From an uncultured Tolumonas sp. (GTDB taxonomy: Bacteria; Pseudomonadota; Gammaproteobacteria; Enterobacterales; Aeromonadaceae): a stretch of 64,000 bases of DNA. The position numbers and the translations under genes are program-made. This document shows positions 52,244 through 61,108 of this stretch, one piece after another. Positions within the stretch are counted from its first letter, which is position 1. Every line of letters starts with the position of its first letter. The notes under the pieces were generated by a model. That model ran no database searches, was not told where the DNA came from, and saw nothing but the letters and a program-made list of their open reading frames with translations. The stretch spans positions 74,501-138,500 of the forward strand of contig NZ_OY829945.1 of NCBI RefSeq assembly GCF_963556105.2. Direction: 5' to 3'.

Positions 52244-52265
52244 CTACAGGCCATCTTCCTGCACA
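52236..52265. other. Junction between GC-rich and gammaproteobacterial sequence
   Basis: Left of here GC content, codon use and gene content are those of the first 52 kb; right of here they are gammaproteobacterial. No integrase, tRNA, transposase, target duplication or inverted repeat marks the boundary, and both flanking reading frames are interrupted. Most simply an assembly join. Confidence 0.8.
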
Positions 52266-52626
52266 GTAAAGACGTCAATGTAAAAGCTCTGGCTGGCCCT
52301 ACGACAGGCCTGCTAGCCGGTGTTACCAAACCTATCACTTACGCTCTGATCATGCGTTTCCGCCGTACCATCCAGATTGTTGTATTCGCCGTGCAATTGG
52401 TGCTGCATTGAATGCTACCTTTCAAGCGAAACTAACCGTATTTGCCTTCCATAGCTTGCTGTCCATCTCAGTTTTCATGCTAATCCTGCAATATGCTATC
52501 AAAACTGGAACCGGTTTCTGTCTGCTTTTGTTGTTGACCCTGATGTTCGTTTTTGAAAATAAACCGGTCAGCGCAAAGAACCAAAGAAAACCAAGGGCAA
52601 CGACGACCATTATTGCAACTGACTGA
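52250..52626 (+). pseudogene. Fragment of a beta-glucoside-type PTS EIIC (BglF-like), frameshifted
   Basis: Read in frame from 52250 it gives AIFLHSKDVNVKALAGPTTG, then LLAGVTKPITYALIMRFRRT, aligning with the EIIC region of BglF-type permeases that normally reads F-x(5)-K-x-L-A ... GITEPAIYGV. A shift near 52,375-52,387 moves to RAIGAALNATFQAKLTVFAF, HSLLSISVFMLILQY and LLLLTLMFVFENKPVS, the next family segment, ending at TGA 52624-52626. The key Glu of the G-I-T-E-P motif is Lys. Both ends are missing. Decayed gene or poor sequence at the join; upstream of a 6-phospho-beta-glucosidase it fits a bgl operon. Confidence 0.65.
52507..52518. promoter_or_regulatory. Possible LacI-family operator inside the EIIC fragment
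   Basis: GGAACCGGTTTC differs by one base from the perfect palindrome GAAACCGGTTTC found at 54,253. It lies about 170 bp upstream of the 6-phospho-beta-glucosidase start. A single site within former coding DNA, so tentative. Confidence 0.3.
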
Positions 52627-52686
52627 TTTTATAAGGCTTCGCTAGCCATGGTGAAGCCTGATCCCTTTCAGGTACGGAGAAATTAA

Positions 52687-54096
<1,410 letters not shown>

Positions 54097-54123
54097 TTAA
54101 TTAATTTCTGGTTTTGATGCTTG

Positions 54124-54149
54124 AAGGCTCCTGTAAAGGGGCCTTTTTT
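54124..54149 (+). terminator. Rho-independent terminator after the GH1 gene
   Basis: Stem AAGGCTCC / GGGGCCTT (one G-T pair), loop TGTAAA, followed by six T. It separates the GH1 gene from the PTS IIB gene. Confidence 0.88.
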
Positions 54150-54252
54150 GTATCAAACGAATACCAAAATGTTCATTTGTCGTTTTTGTGTACACAGATC
54201 ACAAAACATCTTGCCCGTTACATTCCTCTTGCGTTTTGCGAAATGATTCACA

Positions 54253-54291
54253 GAAACCGGTTTCAGTTCGTGGGAATATGCAACCGGTTGC
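54253..54291. promoter_or_regulatory. Two LacI-family operator palindromes upstream of PTS IIB
   Basis: GAAACCGGTTTC (54253-54264) and GCAACCGGTTGC (54280-54291) are both perfect 12-bp palindromes with the central CG typical of LacI/GalR operators. They are 27 bp apart and lie 71-109 bp upstream of the IIB start. The LacI gene at 55369 is the obvious candidate regulator (inference). Confidence 0.72.
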
Positions 54292-54361
54292 AGTGTTGCT
54301 TGGGGGCACCTGCATAACGACACACATTAGAATATCTGGGGAAACCCTGGGGTTAGACACT

Positions 54362-54667
54362 ATGAAAAAGATTTTCTTATGCTGCGCGGCTGGTATGTCA
54401 ACCAGCATGGTCGTCAACAAAATGAAACAGGCTGCTGCTCAGAAAGGCATTGAAGCCGAAATCATTGCGGTCGCCATGGAAGAGTTCGATAGCACGTTAC
54501 CAAAGTTCGATTGTTGTCTGCTCGGGCCGCAAATCAAATACAAATTTGAAGAGTTCAAAAAGAAAGCAGAAGCGGCAGGCAAACCCATCGCTGTGATCAA
54601 CAGCATGGATTACGGCATGATGCGTGGCGATAAGATCCTCGCTGATGCATTGGCCATGATGCAATAA
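54362..54667 (+). CDS. PTS cellobiose/lactose-type EIIB component
   Basis: 101 aa from the ATG at 54362 (MKKIFLCCAAGMSTS). The phosphocysteine is Cys8 in C-A-A-G-M-S-T-S. Other marks: FDCCLLGPQIKYKFEEFKKKA, NSMDYGMMRGDKILADAL. It accepts phosphate from EIIA and passes it to the sugar bound by EIIC. The expected EIIC gene is missing: only a 29-codon remnant lies between IIB and IIA. Confidence 0.94.
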   Translation: MKKIFLCCAAGMSTSMVVNKMKQAAAQKGIEAEIIAVAMEEFDSTLPKFDCCLLGPQIKYKFEEFKKKAEAAGKPIAVINSMDYGMMRGDKILADALAMMQ

Positions 54668-54690
54668 CTGACACAGTCAGAAAGACGCTT

Positions 54691-54780
54691 ATGTCTAATG
54701 TATTTTTTGCTTTTATCGAAAATAACATCAGCCCCATCGCTATTGACGCCGCCATGTATGCTCAGCCTGACGCGGCGTAA
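54691..54780 (+). pseudogene. 29-codon remnant in the position of the cellobiose PTS EIIC gene
   Basis: ATG to TAA encodes MSNVFFAFIENNISPIA followed by IDAAMYAQPDAA. The first part resembles the N-terminus of ChbC/CelB-type EIIC proteins (E. coli ChbC begins M-S-N-V-I-A-S-L-E and has P-F-A shortly after). The order IIB-EIIC-IIA is standard for chb/cel operons, and this sits in exactly that slot. I infer an in-frame internal deletion of most of a ~430-codon gene; an unrelated small peptide is the alternative. Confidence 0.5.
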
Positions 54781-54810
54781 CTCAGCATTAATAAAGTTGG
54801 AGATGTAGAA

Positions 54811-55140
54811 ATGGATATGGAATCAACCGTGATGGAACTCATCATCAATGCTGGCGAAGCGCGTAGTTGTGCCATGCAGGCCCTGCGTGCCGCCAAACAA
54901 GGCGATTGGGCGCTGGTCAATGAACAATTGGCAGAAGCCAGTGCTGCGTCAAAGCGCGCGCATGATGTACAGACCACGTTGATTGGTATGGATGAAGGTT
55001 GCGGCAAAATTCCGGTGAACCTGATCATGGTGCATGCGCAAGACCATATCATGACCTCCATGCTGGCTCGCGAGATGATTGAAGAGTTGATCGAGTTACA
55101 CCGTCAGCGTCAAACCATTCAGGCCGCCCAGGCCGCGTAA
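54811..55140 (+). CDS. PTS cellobiose/lactose-type EIIA component
   Basis: 109-aa three-helix protein; ATG preceded by GGAG. The phosphohistidine is His75 in MVHAQDHIMTS, the family motif. NAGEARSCAMQALRAAKQGD and DEGCGKIPVNLIMVH are also typical. It transfers phosphate from HPr to EIIB. Together with IIB it should be non-functional for transport unless another EIIC is supplied in trans. Confidence 0.94.
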   Translation: MDMESTVMELIINAGEARSCAMQALRAAKQGDWALVNEQLAEASAASKRAHDVQTTLIGMDEGCGKIPVNLIMVHAQDHIMTSMLAREMIEELIELHRQRQTIQAAQAA

Positions 55141-55149
55141 TTATTAAGT

Positions 55150-55202
55150 ACTCAGAGAGTATGCCCATTTCAGGGGTGAACATTGCGGTATATTCTCTGA
55201 GT
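55150..55202. other. Long inverted repeat after the IIA gene
   Basis: Arms ACTCAGAGAGTAT and ATATTCTCTGAGT pair over 13 bp with one G-T pair and a 27-nt loop. It lies 10 bp after the IIA stop. No T tract follows, so it may be an RNA-stabilising or weak terminating structure rather than an intrinsic terminator. Confidence 0.5.
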
Positions 55203-55275
55203 CTTATGTATCAATAAAAATTATCTGAACAATCAATAACAACAATATATTCAATGGCATTTGGGTTGATGCCAT

Positions 55276-55300
55276 AAAAACCATGTTGCTTGTGGTTTTT
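55276..55300 (+). terminator. Possible intrinsic terminator before the LacI gene
   Basis: AAAAACCA / TGGTTTTT stem with a 9-nt loop, the T run forming part of the stem. Just upstream lies TGGCAT-N8-ATGCCA (55255-55274). Probably ends transcription of the PTS genes before lacI-type gene expression. Confidence 0.45.
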
Positions 55301-55368
55301 CTTGCCAGTCATGATAATGCTCGTTTGCTGTCGCCAAATGCGTTTGCTCAGAGGGAGTTTTTCATTTT

Positions 55369-56400
55369 ATGGCCACTATGCTGGATGTTTCGCGTAAAGC
55401 GGGCGTCTCTAAATCGACCGTTTCACGTGTTCTGAATGGCACGGCAAAAATCTCTGCAGCGACCCGTGAAGCGGTGTTTAAGGCAATTGAAGAGCTCAAT
55501 TACCGGCCGAATGTATTAGCGCAATCACTCTCTAAACAAGAGACCAACACCATTGGCCTCGTGATCCCCCGTGGTGCGAATACCTCGCAATATTTAGGTT
55601 TACTGATAGAGGTCTGCCAGGAGTTAGCCGATAAAGCCGGTAAATTTCTGATGATCTCACAGGTTAATGATCAGCCGGATGGTAGCGTTCGTGCAATCCG
55701 CGCGCTGGTCGATCGCCGTTGTGATGCGGTGTTGTATTACAACAACTCATTCTTCGATCATTACAATATTCAGGGCGATGAGCTCAGTGATTTGATCGAC
55801 GAATTGCCCGTGCCGTTGGTGGTGATGAATTGTCATTTGCCGCGCCACCCTGATAATTGTGTCTGGTTTGATCACTCGCTCAGCGCCAGAATGCCGGTTG
55901 ATTATCTAGTGGCGCAAGGGCACAAACGTATTGCCTATATTTCTGGCCCGCTCAATCAGCGGACTGCGCAACTACGTTTGCAAGGCTATCGGCAAGCATT
56001 AGCCGATGCCGGCATTGCGCTGGAACCACTGCTGCAGGCGGAAGGCGATCGGATGTATGGCGGTGGTTACAGCGCCTGTAACCAGTTATTGCACCGGAAA
56101 GTAGATTTCACCGCCATCTGTTGTTTTAACGATGCGACCGCGATCGGAGCGTTAAAGGCACTGCAGGAGCAGGATGTTGCTGTGCCGGCTGAGGTGTCGT
56201 TGTTCGGCTTTGATAATGAATCGATGCTCGATTATCTGCATCCGTCTGTTTGCTCGGTTGCGCTACCGGCGAATTCCTTTGTTTCTTCAGCATTTAATTT
56301 GTTGATGGCGCATCTCAATCACAGCGAATTGCCTACATTTGATCAAAACACCTTCGCTGGTGATTTGGTGGTCCGGGGTTCAGTGCGTTCACTGGATTAA
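55369..56400 (+). CDS. LacI-family transcriptional regulator
   Basis: 343 aa, ATG with GAGGGAG upstream. The N-terminal HTH is MLDVSRKAGVSKSTVSRVLN, followed by hinge helix NYRPNVLAQSLSK, then a periplasmic-binding-protein-like sensor (TIGLVIPRGANTSQYLGLL, RIAYISGP, ICCFNDATAIGALKAL, VSLFGFDNE). The overall pattern fits AscG/GalR relatives controlling beta-glucoside genes. The CCGG-centred palindromes at 54,253 and 54,280 are likely targets. Confidence 0.92.
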   Translation: MATMLDVSRKAGVSKSTVSRVLNGTAKISAATREAVFKAIEELNYRPNVLAQSLSKQETNTIGLVIPRGANTSQYLGLLIEVCQELADKAGKFLMISQVNDQPDGSVRAIRALVDRRCDAVLYYNNSFFDHYNIQGDELSDLIDELPVPLVVMNCHLPRHPDNCVWFDHSLSARMPVDYLVAQGHKRIAYISGPLNQRTAQLRLQGYRQALADAGIALEPLLQAEGDRMYGGGYSACNQLLHRKVDFTAICCFNDATAIGALKALQEQDVAVPAEVSLFGFDNESMLDYLHPSVCSVALPANSFVSSAFNLLMAHLNHSELPTFDQNTFAGDLVVRGSVRSLD

Positions 56401-56441
56401 CCTCAAAAGCCCGCCTGAGCACCAGCCACCTTTCTATGCGC

Positions 56442-57005
56442 TCACAAAGTGCCAGGCAATATCTCGCACGTTTCCAAAACCTGCGCAAACGTGCCGTGTA
56501 GTGCGGCGGCAACCGCGGTTTTAACCTGTTCGGCCGGCACGGTGTGACCCGTGAAAGTCAGCGCTTTGGTGGCGGTGGCATCGATAGCAACTTGCACATC
56601 AAAACCCAGATCAAATGCAGCCCGAGTGGTGGTATCAACACACATATGTGTCATCATGCCGCAGATAATCAGCTGTTTAATTTGCTGTTGTTGCAGCACT
56701 TCTAATAACCCAGTACCAGCAAAGGAGCTGGGGAAATGCTTAATCAGCAGGGTTTCATTTTCTGCCGGTAACACGGCCGGATGTAATTGTTGTCCTTCGG
56801 TGTCTGGCAGGAAAAACGCCGCCGGGCGGTTAGGTCGATCGTACATTTCATGCTGAATATGGATCACCGGCCACTGTTGCTGGCGATAAAATTGCAGTAA
56901 TTCAGTGATTTTTGCTAAGGCTTGTTCTGGTTCATGCAAGGCCATTTTTCCACCGGGAAAGTAGTCGTTTTGCACATCAATAATCAACAGCGCACTTTTG
57001 TTCAT
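56442..57005 (-). CDS. Isochorismatase-family cysteine hydrolase
   Basis: 187 aa from the ATG at 57005 (GGAG 7 nt upstream). The catalytic triad is visible: Asp10 in LLIIDVQNDYFPGG, Lys89 in LLIKHFPSSFAGT, Cys122 in GMMTHMCVDTTTRAA. A cis-peptide-like G-M-M-T-H precedes the Cys. Members hydrolyse isochorismate, nicotinamide, N-carbamoyl compounds and similar; the substrate is unknown. Divergent from the AraC/GATase-type regulator at 57227, the likely controller. Confidence 0.9.
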   Translation of the reverse strand: MNKSALLIIDVQNDYFPGGKMALHEPEQALAKITELLQFYRQQQWPVIHIQHEMYDRPNRPAAFFLPDTEGQQLHPAVLPAENETLLIKHFPSSFAGTGLLEVLQQQQIKQLIICGMMTHMCVDTTTRAAFDLGFDVQVAIDATATKALTFTGHTVPAEQVKTAVAAALHGTFAQVLETCEILPGTL

Positions 57006-57022
57006 GTTTTTCTCCATAGGTT

Positions 57023-57150
57023 TATACCCTTCGTACTTGAAGTAGCCGCATCGTTGACGGCGTTCTCTCACCCCAATCACATAGCATCTCTATGCTCATG
57101 GGGATTCGTTCTCTTGTCGCCTTGCTGCAACTCCAATTACTTTGGGTATA
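57023..57150. repeat. ERIC-like (IRU) intergenic repeat
   Basis: 128 bp bounded by TATACCC and GGGTATA. The core TCACCCCAATCACAT ... ATGCTCATGGGGATTC matches the conserved ERIC core used for ERIC-PCR (close to the ERIC1R and ERIC2 primer sites). ERIC elements are confined to Enterobacterales, Vibrionales and relatives, confirming the gammaproteobacterial origin of this side. Confidence 0.88.
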
Positions 57151-57226
57151 CAGTGCAGCTAGATTAAGCCGTGGCACTGTTTTACGCTGTTGGCGTAAAT
57201 GACATTTTAAAGGTGTAAAACGACAA

Positions 57227-58195
57227 ATGACGGTGAGTTTGCGGATTGCTATCGTGGCGTATGAATCGGTACTGCCTTCCGCTTTGTATGGGCTGGGTGA
57301 GGTGTTGACTGCCGTCGAGCGCTTCCGTTCGCATGAAGATGCTGTTCCCGCAGTGGAGTGGCGTTATCTGTTGGCGGGGGAAGAAGGTCTGTCATCTTCG
57401 TTACCTTGTTGGCATGCCGACGAACGTGTGGATGTGGTGATATTACCGCCGTGCTGCGCCGGTCAGACACCCGCGTGTCCTGATTGGTTAGCCGCATGGT
57501 TACACCAGCAACATCAGCACGGTGCAGTATTAGCATCGGCTTGTGTGGGGGCGTGCGTGTTAGCACAAACGGGGTTGTTAGACGGCCGTATTGTTACCAC
57601 TCATTGGTTGTTGGAAGAGACTTTTCGCCAGCAGTTTCCGAATGTTCATTTAAATCTGGATGCGGTCGTCATCGAAGAGGCTGATTTGATCACGGCAGGC
57701 GGCATTATGGCCTGGCTCGATTTAGCGCTGCGGATCGTACGGCGTTATTACGGTGCAACATTAGTGGCACTGCTGAGTAAATACCTGTTGTGGGACAGTG
57801 GCGAGCGGAAGCAGCGTTATTACCGCCGTTTTCAACCCCCGAAACAGCATGGTGATGGGGCGATCCTCAAACTACAGCGGTGGCTGGAGGCGCATTTTCA
57901 GACCGCTTGCCCGTTATCACAACTGGCTGAACAGGCGGCGATGAGTCCGCGCACCTTACAGCGGCGTTTTCTGGCGGCGACCCAACTGACCATCAGCAGT
58001 TATGTGCAGCATTTACGGTTGGAGAAAGCGCGGGAATTACTGGAAACCACGGTTTTACCGGTAGAACAAATAATCTGGCAGATTGGTTACGATGACAGGG
58101 CGTCGTTTAATAAGCTGTTTAAGACACAGATCGGCTTATCCCCCAAAGCCTACCGACAGCGGTTTAGTAGTACGTCCCCTGTCGGAGGCACTTAG
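57227..58195 (+). CDS. AraC-family regulator with DJ-1/GATase-like N-terminal domain (GlxA/FtrA type)
   Basis: 322 aa. The N-terminal domain has the DJ-1/PfpI fold: RIAIVAYESVLPSALYGL, DVVILPPCCAG and VLASACVGACVLAQTGLLDG with the nucleophile-like cysteine, then TTHWLLEE. The C-terminal AraC HTH pair reads LSQLAEQAAMSPRTLQRRF and VEQIIWQIGYDDRASFNKLF. Divergent from the isochorismatase-like gene across the ERIC element; the pairing suggests control of that gene. Its stop overlaps the convergent TetR gene by 4 bp. Confidence 0.9.
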   Translation: MTVSLRIAIVAYESVLPSALYGLGEVLTAVERFRSHEDAVPAVEWRYLLAGEEGLSSSLPCWHADERVDVVILPPCCAGQTPACPDWLAAWLHQQHQHGAVLASACVGACVLAQTGLLDGRIVTTHWLLEETFRQQFPNVHLNLDAVVIEEADLITAGGIMAWLDLALRIVRRYYGATLVALLSKYLLWDSGERKQRYYRRFQPPKQHGDGAILKLQRWLEAHFQTACPLSQLAEQAAMSPRTLQRRFLAATQLTISSYVQHLRLEKARELLETTVLPVEQIIWQIGYDDRASFNKLFKTQIGLSPKAYRQRFSSTSPVGGT

Positions 58196-58824
58196 TCAGT
58201 GTGATCATCCTGTATATCAATGGCATGACACAGCGTGGCGATCGCTTTTTGCCAGCGAACCCAGCCTTCGTCGGTTTGTAGACTGATGCCGCCATAGTGC
58301 TGGGTGTTGCGGCTCCGCACCAGCAGGTACTGCACGCCTGCGACCAGAAAGTTGGCGATGGCGCTGATATCGCGTTGTTCATGAGCAAGATCGCTGGTGG
58401 CTTGTTGCAGCACGTCGATACCCCATTGTTCCCGGATATCGGCCAGTGTGGTCGTCAGGGCATTTTGCTGTGATAGTTCCCACGCCATGATAGCCAGCGT
58501 CTGCGGGCGGGCCAATAAACTGTGCACCAGCCGTTCCAGCACTAATTGCAGACGTTGACCGGCACTTAGTTGCAGCAAGGTAACCCGATCACCCAGCACT
58601 TCATCGGCGGATGGCCAGAAGTTGCTGCTTTTGCCATAACACGCCAGTAATTTGGGTAGGCCGTCAAAATAGCGGTAGATCAGCACCTTATCGACACCCG
58701 CAGTGCGGGCAATGGCGTTAACACCAATTGACTGAAATCCCTGTTCTGCCAGCAATTGGCCTACCGCCGCGATCAGGCGCTGTTCTGTTTGGGCTCGGTC
58801 ACGACTGTTATCAGTGAGGGCCAT
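58192..58824 (-). CDS. TetR-family transcriptional regulator
   Basis: 210 aa from the ATG at 58824. HTH: LIAAVGQLLAEQGFQSIGVN then AIARTAGVDKVLIYRYFDGLPKLLACY. The C-terminal domain resembles those of TetR proteins with a long ligand region (MAWELSQQNALTT). It overlaps the lipoprotein gene upstream by 14 bp, so the two form an operon. The TGTCAC-N6-GTGACA sites at 59,414 are its likely operators. Confidence 0.85.
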   Translation of the reverse strand: MALTDNSRDRAQTEQRLIAAVGQLLAEQGFQSIGVNAIARTAGVDKVLIYRYFDGLPKLLACYGKSSNFWPSADEVLGDRVTLLQLSAGQRLQLVLERLVHSLLARPQTLAIMAWELSQQNALTTTLADIREQWGIDVLQQATSDLAHEQRDISAIANFLVAGVQYLLVRSRNTQHYGGISLQTDEGWVRWQKAIATLCHAIDIQDDHTD

Positions 58825-59398
58825 CTGTTTTCTCCAGCAAAGTACGGGTCCGTTCCGCGATCCGATCCAGCGCCGTGTTACTGTGCGCCCATGTCGTAAA
58901 ATGCCCATGGAAATCAGACAAGCCGGCATTATCAGCCAGACTGGCATCCAGATACAACGTCTTGCCGGTGGCATCAATCACCCTGATTTGAACGGCTGAA
59001 CCACCACTTTGTACCGGCAGTAAAATCAGGGCACTACTGGTGATATTCAGCAGCGGTGATACTGGTTTTACCTCCGTGATATCCGCCTGTACGCGCAACA
59101 CCGGCCCGTGCGGGTCATTCCCTTTCAACTCTCGGGCCAGCGCATTTTCCAGATGAAAACGCAGCAGTGCCTGCCGTTCAGCACTGAGTTGATGGCAAGG
59201 TGAAGTGACGTGCCAACGCACAGGTTCAACGATCACGGCTGACCAGTGCAGGTGCGTCACCGGTTGGTGATAAATCAGTATACTTTCCTGTTGAGGGTTA
59301 AGCGCATTTTTACTGGGCTGGCTGGTTGGATGAACACAACTGCAGCCGGTTAACCCCCCGAACACACTGAGCAGAAGAATGGGAAAACAGTATTTCAT
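58811..59398 (-). CDS. Lipoprotein, DUF3313-like
   Basis: 195 aa. Signal peptide with lipobox LTGC (Cys19 in FGGLTGCSCVHP). The mature part has WSAVIVEPVRWHV, LENALARELKGNDPHGP and VLRVQADITEVKPVSPLLNI, resembling DUF3313/outer-membrane-associated lipoproteins; a C-terminal AHSNTALDRIAERTRTLLEK helix follows. Function unknown. First gene of a two-gene operon with the TetR gene. Confidence 0.78.
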   Translation of the reverse strand: MKYCFPILLLSVFGGLTGCSCVHPTSQPSKNALNPQQESILIYHQPVTHLHWSAVIVEPVRWHVTSPCHQLSAERQALLRFHLENALARELKGNDPHGPVLRVQADITEVKPVSPLLNITSSALILLPVQSGGSAVQIRVIDATGKTLYLDASLADNAGLSDFHGHFTTWAHSNTALDRIAERTRTLLEKTDGPH

Positions 59399-59413
59399 GA
59401 TATCGCTCTCTAT

Positions 59414-59458
59414 TTGTCACCATATAGTGACAAAATGGTAGAGTCACTTTATGGTGAC
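59414..59458. promoter_or_regulatory. Twin TetR-type operators upstream of the lipoprotein/TetR operon
   Basis: TTGTCAC-CATATA-GTGACAA (59414-59433) is a perfect palindrome; GTCAC-TTTATG-GTGAC (59443-59458) is a second copy, centres 27 bp apart. The sites lie 16-60 bp upstream of the lipoprotein ATG, overlapping its presumed promoter. Confidence 0.78.
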
Positions 59459-59525
59459 ATGCAAGCGATAATTGATAGCAGGAAAAATTATCTTATCAGG
59501 GGGCCGATTAGCTGATGCGCGAGAT

Positions 59526-59555
59526 AAAAAAAATCCCTCGCATGCGAGGGATTTT
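59526..59555 (-). terminator. Rho-independent terminator after ilvA
   Basis: A palindrome (AAATCCCTCG-CATG-CGAGGGATTT) at 59530-59555; on the minus strand it is followed by a run of T (complement of A at 59526-59533). It lies 16 bp after the ilvA stop and ends the ilv operon. Confidence 0.92.
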
Positions 59556-59570
59556 AAACAGTCATAAAAC

Positions 59571-61106
59571 TCAGCGCGGGGCGAGGAATAGTTTGTAAGT
59601 TTCATCGTCGCTGACATCGCGTGATGGATAACCCAGTTCCTGCAAGTGGCGGTTAAATGCCGGCATATCACCTTCACCCAGCTCAAATCCACACAACACG
59701 TAGCCGTAATCGGCACCGTGGTGACGATAGTGGAACAACGTGATGTTCCACAGCGTGCCCAGTGTTTCCAGAAAACGCAGCAGGGCGCCGGGTTGTTCCG
59801 GGAACTCAAAGCTGAACAGGCGTTCCTGCACGGCTTTGCACGGACGACCACCGACCATGTAACGCACATGATTTTTTGCCAGGCTGTTATCGGTAATATT
59901 CAGCACCGAATAACCCGATTTTTGTAGGTCTGCGACCACCTGCAGCAGTTCTTCAGTGCCGTTGTTCAGCCGCACAGAGACGAAGATGGTTGCTTCTTTG
60001 TCTTCCGAATAACGGTAGTTGAACTCAGTGACCATCCGCTTGCCGAGGATGTGGCAGAACTCCAGAAACGCGCCTTTACGTTCCGGAATGGTCACCGCCA
60101 GCACACCTTCGCGTTTTTCACCCAGCTCGCAACGCTCAGAGACATAACGCAGACTGTGGAAGTTGACGTTGGCGCCGGACAAAATCGCCGCCATACGTGC
60201 GCCTTTGATGTGCGTATTTTCCACGTATTTTTTTAAGCCAGCCAGCGACAGGGCACCGGAAGGTTCCGCCACGGCACGGGTGTCATCGAAAATATCTTTC
60301 AGCGCGGCACAGATCTCATCGTTGGTTACGGTGATCACGTCATCCAGATAGTCACGACAGACACGGAAGGTTTCATCACCAGCGCGTTTTACCGCTACCC
60401 CATCAGCAAACAGCGACACGCGCGGCAAATTCACCGGTTCACCGGCTTCCAGCGCGGCTTTCATTGATGCCGAGCCTTCGGCTTCGACACCGATCACTTT
60501 AATGTTTGGCAGCAGTTGCTTGATATATACCGCGACACCGGCTGCCAGACCACCACCGCCGACCTGCACGAACACGTGGGTCAGGCGGGTATCTTGTTCC
60601 AGCAGTTCACGACCGATGGTGCCTTGCCCGGCAATGACATCGACATCATCATACGGCGGGATCAGCGTGTAGCCATGTTCCGCTGCCAGACGACGGCTTT
60701 CAGCATAGGCTTCATCAAAGCTGTTACCGAACAACACCACGTTGCCACCCATGCGCCGCACAGCATCAATTTTGATGTCCGGTGTGGTGGTGGGCATCAC
60801 GATGATGGCCGGAATTTTCAGCTTCGCACCGGATAGCGCCACGCCTTGGGCATGGTTACCCGCTGAGGCAGCGATGATGCCTTTGGCCTTTTGTTCATCA
60901 GTTAAACCGGCGATCTTGTTATAAGCCCCGCGCAGTTTGAACGAATGTACCGGCTGCATGTCTTCGCGCTTGAGCGCGACATGGTTGCCCAGACGGTCGG
61001 AGATCTTTTTTAGCGTCTGTAACGGGGTGACTTTCGCCACCTCGTAGACCGGCGACAGCAGGATCTTGCGAAGATAATCGCTGGCCTGCGGTTGAGTGTC
61101 GCTCAT
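59571..61106 (-). CDS. ilvA: Threonine ammonia-lyase, biosynthetic
   Basis: 511 aa. Converts threonine to 2-oxobutanoate, first step of isoleucine synthesis. PLP lysine Lys57 in VHSFKLRGAYNK; HAQGVAL, the glycine loop VQVGGGGLAAGVA, then two ACT-like regulatory domains at about residues 330-510 (REGVLAVTIPERKGAFLEFC and ERLFSFEFPEQPGALLRFL) for isoleucine inhibition. Typical length of the allosteric E. coli-type enzyme. It starts 3 bp after ilvD. Confidence 0.97.
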   Translation of the reverse strand: MSDTQPQASDYLRKILLSPVYEVAKVTPLQTLKKISDRLGNHVALKREDMQPVHSFKLRGAYNKIAGLTDEQKAKGIIAASAGNHAQGVALSGAKLKIPAIIVMPTTTPDIKIDAVRRMGGNVVLFGNSFDEAYAESRRLAAEHGYTLIPPYDDVDVIAGQGTIGRELLEQDTRLTHVFVQVGGGGLAAGVAVYIKQLLPNIKVIGVEAEGSASMKAALEAGEPVNLPRVSLFADGVAVKRAGDETFRVCRDYLDDVITVTNDEICAALKDIFDDTRAVAEPSGALSLAGLKKYVENTHIKGARMAAILSGANVNFHSLRYVSERCELGEKREGVLAVTIPERKGAFLEFCHILGKRMVTEFNYRYSEDKEATIFVSVRLNNGTEELLQVVADLQKSGYSVLNITDNSLAKNHVRYMVGGRPCKAVQERLFSFEFPEQPGALLRFLETLGTLWNITLFHYRHHGADYGYVLCGFELGEGDMPAFNRHLQELGYPSRDVSDDETYKLFLAPR

Positions 61107-61108
61107 GC

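Noticed and set aside
52408-52626. Independent 72-aa membrane protein gene
   Set aside because: Its sequence continues the EIIC fragment in a shifted frame and has no Shine-Dalgarno; treated as part of the pseudogene.
54186-54204. CRP site upstream of PTS IIB (TGTGT ... TCACA)
   Set aside because: The half-sites are separated by 7 rather than 6 bases and the left half departs from TGTGA; not enough to support.
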